From contig NZ_AP024600.1 of assembly GCF_036322585.1 (NCBI RefSeq), positions 4,960,001 to 5,024,000 of the forward strand: DNA of 64,000 nt. Direction: 5' to 3'. A program made the position numbers and the translations under genes. The DNA is from Luteolibacter sp. LG18. GTDB lineage: Bacteria > Verrucomicrobiota > Verrucomicrobiia > Verrucomicrobiales > Akkermansiaceae. Of the stretch, positions 60,772 to 64,000 are shown one piece after another (within the stretch, counting starts at the first letter, position 1; each line of letters begins with the position of its first letter). Below the pieces are notes generated by a model. That model saw only the letters and a list, made by a program, of their open reading frames with translations, was not told the origin of the DNA and searched no databases.

Positions 60772-61599
60772 ATGATTGGCGTTTTCCGCGTTGCTGACAG
60801 ACCGTCCCAGCCATCACGAAAGATCCTCCACCGGGAGGAATCCATCGCGTTGTGGTGCGCCTTTGCGTTGGCCCTGACCGGCGCCAGCGGTGCTCAAACG
60901 CCACCGGCCCCGGACCAAGGAGCGATCCAATCATCCGGCAAGTTCGTGCCAGCCCAGCCAGGGCAACACGCCAAGCAAGCCCAGCCTCCCGCGGACAAGG
61001 AAGCCGCCGACCGCCAGATCGAAAAGACCGGCGAGACCACGTTCAAGATCGGTCTGGTCCAGGGCGATCGCGCCACCCGCACGCTCACCGTACCCGCGAA
61101 GATCAAGATGCGGGAGGGATTGATCGAGTACGTGCTTGTGACGACCAAGGGCAAGGTGCACGAAACCTTGTTCACCACCGAAGCCTCACCGCTCCACATC
61201 CAGACGGCGGCGTTGTTGCTGGGGCTCTCCCCTCAACCAGGGAAAGGCCAGCCGGTGCCGGTCATGATCGAAGTGGAATGGGAAAGCAACGGCCCCAAGC
61301 GACGGGTGCCGCTGGAGGACATGGTGGAACTGACCAAGGACAGCCCGCAGGCCAAATCGGGCACCACGCTTCCGAAGGGAGCCTGGTCGTTCCAAGGCTC
61401 CACCTTGGATGAGGATGGATTCGGCGCGGAGCGGGATGGCTCGCTCATCGCCTTGATTTCGGACCCCGCGGCCCTGGTCGGGAACCCCCGCACCGACCGC
61501 GAGGATGATGACCTTCACGTCCCGCATGCGGCCGCCCTGCCGCCCGCGGGCCTGCCGGTCACGATCCGCATTTCCCCCGCCCCGGCCAAGGCCGAGTGA
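60772..61599 (+). CDS. YdjY-domain exported protein
   Basis: The protein has about 275 residues. After an uncertain N-terminus there is a hydrophobic segment (ALWCAFALALTGASGAQ), probably a signal peptide. A Pro/Gln-rich linker leads to the YdjY-like domain: FKIGLVQGDRATRTLTVPAK, MREGLIEYVLVTTKGKVHET and LFTTEASPLHIQTAALLLGL. The start codon is insecure: ATG 60772 gives a long n-region, and TTG or GTG codons nearer the hydrophobic segment are alternatives. YdjY proteins are common in Planctomycetota and Verrucomicrobiota, and their role is unknown. Confidence 0.78.
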   Translation: MIGVFRVADRPSQPSRKILHREESIALWCAFALALTGASGAQTPPAPDQGAIQSSGKFVPAQPGQHAKQAQPPADKEAADRQIEKTGETTFKIGLVQGDRATRTLTVPAKIKMREGLIEYVLVTTKGKVHETLFTTEASPLHIQTAALLLGLSPQPGKGQPVPVMIEVEWESNGPKRRVPLEDMVELTKDSPQAKSGTTLPKGAWSFQGSTLDEDGFGAERDGSLIALISDPAALVGNPRTDREDDDLHVPHAAALPPAGLPVTIRISPAPAKAE

Positions 61600-61639
61600 G
61601 GCTCCCTTTCCCCTGTTTGTCCCCAAACCCATCGTTCGC

Positions 61640-64000
61640 ATGCGCTTCGTCCCTGCCCTGCTCGGGCTGCTGTCCATCGCTCTGCTTCCTGCCGCCCATG
61701 GCCAGGAGGAAACCCGGAATTACCCGCTCGGCCCCATCGGCGGCCAATACCGGGTCACGCCGAACCTCAGCTTCATCCGCGTGGTGTCGGTGGACGCCGC
61801 CGCGCCGGGAGCCACTGCAGGCCTTCAAGCCGGCGATTACATTTACGGGGCATTCGGCAAAACGTTCACCCCCACCGGCAGCTACCACTACGGGGCGAGC
61901 CAGGATCTCGGCTTCGCGGTGGACCGCGCCGAGGGTGCTGACGGCACGCTGCCCTTGAAGGTGCTACGGCCCGGCACCGGCGCGATCGACCTCAACGTGA
62001 CGCTGCCCGTCGCCGGACGTTTCGGCCCGTCCTATCCCCGCGGCAGCAGCAAACATCAGGCGATGTTCGAGAGCGCCTGCGCCTACCTCCACCAGCGGGC
62101 GATGAATGCCAACGGCAGCCTCGGTTACTTCACCGGCTGGACCGGACTGGCGCTGCTGGGCCATCCGAACTGGAACGACACCACCGGGGCCAAACCCTAC
62201 CGGCTTTCGATCAACAAGATCCGTGACTTCTGCGTGGGCCAGATCACCAACGGCACCTACGCCCCGGTGGAGGACAAGCTCCTCGATGGCTCCACGAATC
62301 CGAACTTCGCGGGCAGCAACAACCTGAGCAACTGGCAGCTCGGCCAGATGGTCGCCTTCCTTTCCGAGTATTACGCGAAGACCGCGGACGCCTCCGTGGC
62401 CCCCACCATCCAGCGCGGGGCCGAGATGTGCGCGAACACGATCCAGTGGTGGAAACAGCCCGCGCTGAATGCCAACGGTTACTCGCCCGGCTATACCCAG
62501 ATCGCCGGCATGTGCAGCCACGGCGGGGTGACCGGTGACTACATCCACCTCGGCTGGGGCGGCGGCATCAACATCTGCGGTGTCTACAGCTTCAATGGCA
62601 TGGCCTTCGCCAAGCGGGCGGGCATGAACATGACCGTGCGCCCCAAGGACGGCCACTACTTCGGCTATGCCACTGCCCCCGCGGGCGCGGTGCCCGCGGG
62701 CATGGAGAACTACGACCACACGCTGGACGAGAAGTTCCTCATGCAATGGAACTGGATGGGCAAGCGCTGCGCCTACTACTCCGCGGGCAGCAACGACGAC
62801 GGCCACGTGGCCTACACGCTCAACGCGCCCAGCTCCTACGACGCCGCCGGACGCACGCCGGGCACCATTCTCGGCCTGTCCCAGTTCAAGGCCAGCGGCG
62901 GCACTCTGACCGCGGACGACGAGGACAAGCTCTCCCGCCTCAAGGCCTACATCTCCCGCAACTACATGCGCCAGCAGGAATCCCACGCCTATTGCGTGGG
63001 CGCGCAGACCTACCAGGCGATGGCCACCTCCTTCCTCACCGACCGGCAGCAGCGTTTCGCCCTGGACAACTGGCGGTTCTTCTACGCCCTGTCCCGTACT
63101 TCCACCGGGGGCTTCCAGTATTTCCGCGCCCGCACCGTCAATGACAACTACCTGGATGAAACCCACTGCGCCGCGCTCGATGCCGCCATCCCCTACGCCG
63201 TGGCCAGCGGCGGCCTGAACCTGGTCCCGCGCTACAACAACACCACCGACCAGGTCATCGCCGATTTCCAATCCCCGGACGTCACCTGGCCCGCCATCGA
63301 CGCGCGCAAGGCCAGCGTCACCGGCTCCAGCCTGGCGATGCCAGTGCAGATCACGGACGGAACCGGCACCGTGCTTTCCGCCGGCAGCTACACCGCCGCG
63401 TGGAGCACCATTTCCGGCCCGGGCAGCGTGACCTTCAGCGCGCCCTCCGCCGCGACCACGAACATGACCTTCGGTTCATCCGGCACCTACCGCGTGCAGC
63501 TCACCGTGACCCGCGGCACCTACACGCTGGTCGAGCCCGTCGACATCGCCGTGCGGCTCCAGCCCGTGCCCGCCGGTTACATCGGCGGCGTGGCGAACTA
63601 CCAGGTCTACACCGGTATTTCCGGAACCACCGTGGCGAACCTCACCGGCGCGGCAAAGTTCCCGAACTCGCCCGACGTGGTTCGCACCGTGACCCAGCTC
63701 ACCGGCAACTATTCCGGAGACAACTACGGCGCGCGCCTCAGCGGTGTGATCATCCCGCCCGTCACCGGTTCCTACCGCTTCTACATCGCCGCGGACGATG
63801 CCGCGCAGCTCAAGCTGAACTCCAGCGGCCCCGGCTCGGCGGGAGCCGCGGTCATCGCCTCGGTGGCCACCTACACCAATGCAAACGAGTGGACGAAGTA
63901 CGCCAGCCAGCAATCCGCGGCCATCAATCTCACCGCCGGACAGCCGGTGTATTTCGAAGCGCTGCAAAAGGAGGGAACCGGCGGCGACCACCTTTCCGTG
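61640..64000 (+). CDS. Large secreted DUF6288-like protein with PDZ-like and PA14-like domains (3' end outside window)
   Basis: The first 787 residues are present; the gene continues beyond the right edge. A signal peptide (MRFVPALLGLLSIALLPAAH) leads into a PDZ-like segment (RVVSVDAAAPGATAGLQAGD, then YIYGAFGKTFTPTGSYHYG). A large alpha-rich domain follows, with SLGYFTGWTGLALLGHPNW, LSNWQLGQMVAFLSEYYA, YTQIAGMCSHGGVTGDYIHL and ARTVNDNYLDETHCAALDAA. An Ig-like stretch (YTAAWSTISGPGSVTFSAPS) and a PA14-like start (VTGSYRFYIAADDAAQLKLN) complete the visible part. Its role is unknown; a carbohydrate or cell-surface function is only a guess. Confidence 0.75.
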   Translation, partial: MRFVPALLGLLSIALLPAAHGQEETRNYPLGPIGGQYRVTPNLSFIRVVSVDAAAPGATAGLQAGDYIYGAFGKTFTPTGSYHYGASQDLGFAVDRAEGADGTLPLKVLRPGTGAIDLNVTLPVAGRFGPSYPRGSSKHQAMFESACAYLHQRAMNANGSLGYFTGWTGLALLGHPNWNDTTGAKPYRLSINKIRDFCVGQITNGTYAPVEDKLLDGSTNPNFAGSNNLSNWQLGQMVAFLSEYYAKTADASVAPTIQRGAEMCANTIQWWKQPALNANGYSPGYTQIAGMCSHGGVTGDYIHLGWGGGINICGVYSFNGMAFAKRAGMNMTVRPKDGHYFGYATAPAGAVPAGMENYDHTLDEKFLMQWNWMGKRCAYYSAGSNDDGHVAYTLNAPSSYDAAGRTPGTILGLSQFKASGGTLTADDEDKLSRLKAYISRNYMRQQESHAYCVGAQTYQAMATSFLTDRQQRFALDNWRFFYALSRTSTGGFQYFRARTVNDNYLDETHCAALDAAIPYAVASGGLNLVPRYNNTTDQVIADFQSPDVTWPAIDARKASVTGSSLAMPVQITDGTGTVLSAGSYTAAWSTISGPGSVTFSAPSAATTNMTFGSSGTYRVQLTVTRGTYTLVEPVDIAVRLQPVPAGYIGGVANYQVYTGISGTTVANLTGAAKFPNSPDVVRTVTQLTGNYSGDNYGARLSGVIIPPVTGSYRFYIAADDAAQLKLNSSGPGSAGAAVIASVATYTNANEWTKYASQQSAAINLTAGQPVYFEALQKEGTGGDHLSV

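Noticed and set aside
1..64000. CRISPR array, tRNA, rRNA, prophage or insertion sequence
   Set aside because: No regularly spaced repeats, cloverleaf or CCA-ended small genes, rRNA core sequences, integrase or transposase were noticed. tRNA absence is by eye only and a covariance-model search would settle it.

Overview
The window is GC-rich and densely packed with genes. It looks like a chromosome piece from a Verrucomicrobiota bacterium near Luteolibacter or Haloferula. That placement is inferred from gene content, not from a marker-gene tree. The clues are a PEP-CTERM protein, Tat substrates, an ECF sigma factor coupled to a FecR-LamG protein, DUF1080, YdjY and DUF6288-like secreted proteins, a cytochrome c/PA14 protein beside a beta-propeller, and two members of a DP..A..W..LP tandem-repeat family. 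I saw no rRNA or tRNA gene, CRISPR array or insertion sequence.

Layout. 1-2.3 kb: the 3' end of a PhoR-like kinase, a SYLF lipoprotein and a PstS-like protein. 2.5-7.9 kb: uvrC, then exbB-exbD and a large TPR protein. 7.9-11.6 kb: a two-component system divergent from a Tat-exported intradiol dioxygenase. A CTTAA direct repeat lies between them, and an out-of-frame tail follows the dioxygenase. 11.7-13.1 kb: a membrane zinc-ribbon-like protein and a PEP-CTERM protein. 13.1-16.8 kb: a UvrD-family helicase, a YugP-type peptidase and an SDR. 16.8-19.5 kb: one protein joining an Artemis-like exonuclease to an ATP-dependent DNA ligase. 19.5-26.7 kb: a repeat protein, a secreted endonuclease, polA and a Pro/Glu-rich membrane-anchored protein. 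26.7-31.7 kb: a large secreted protein of unknown role and the sigma/FecR pair. 31.7-35.5 kb: an AraC regulator divergent from xylA-xylB. 35.5-38.4 kb: a cytochrome c and a propeller protein, translationally coupled.

38.6-40.5 kb is a compositionally distinct two-gene unit, an AAA ATPase plus a DUF4276/TOPRIM-like protein. This is the best candidate for a defence system here. 40.8-43.2 kb: a sigma-54 activator whose receiver has lost its phospho-acceptor aspartate, then a second repeat protein. 43.1-48.1 kb: a four-gene minus-strand operon of imelysin, di-haem oxidoreductase, imelysin and HTTM protein, probably for iron. 48.2-54.1 kb: a secreted metallophosphoesterase with a TPR partner, and another large TPR protein. 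54.1-64 kb: a class V aminotransferase, a DUF1080 protein, a PIN-domain remnant, a cupin, rpsP, an aquaporin, a Tat protein, prfA, a YdjY protein and a DUF6288-like protein that runs off the end.

Starts were moved inward wherever the longest frame ran past a clear signal peptide, a conserved N-terminus or an upstream terminator. All domain names come from motif reading without a database search.
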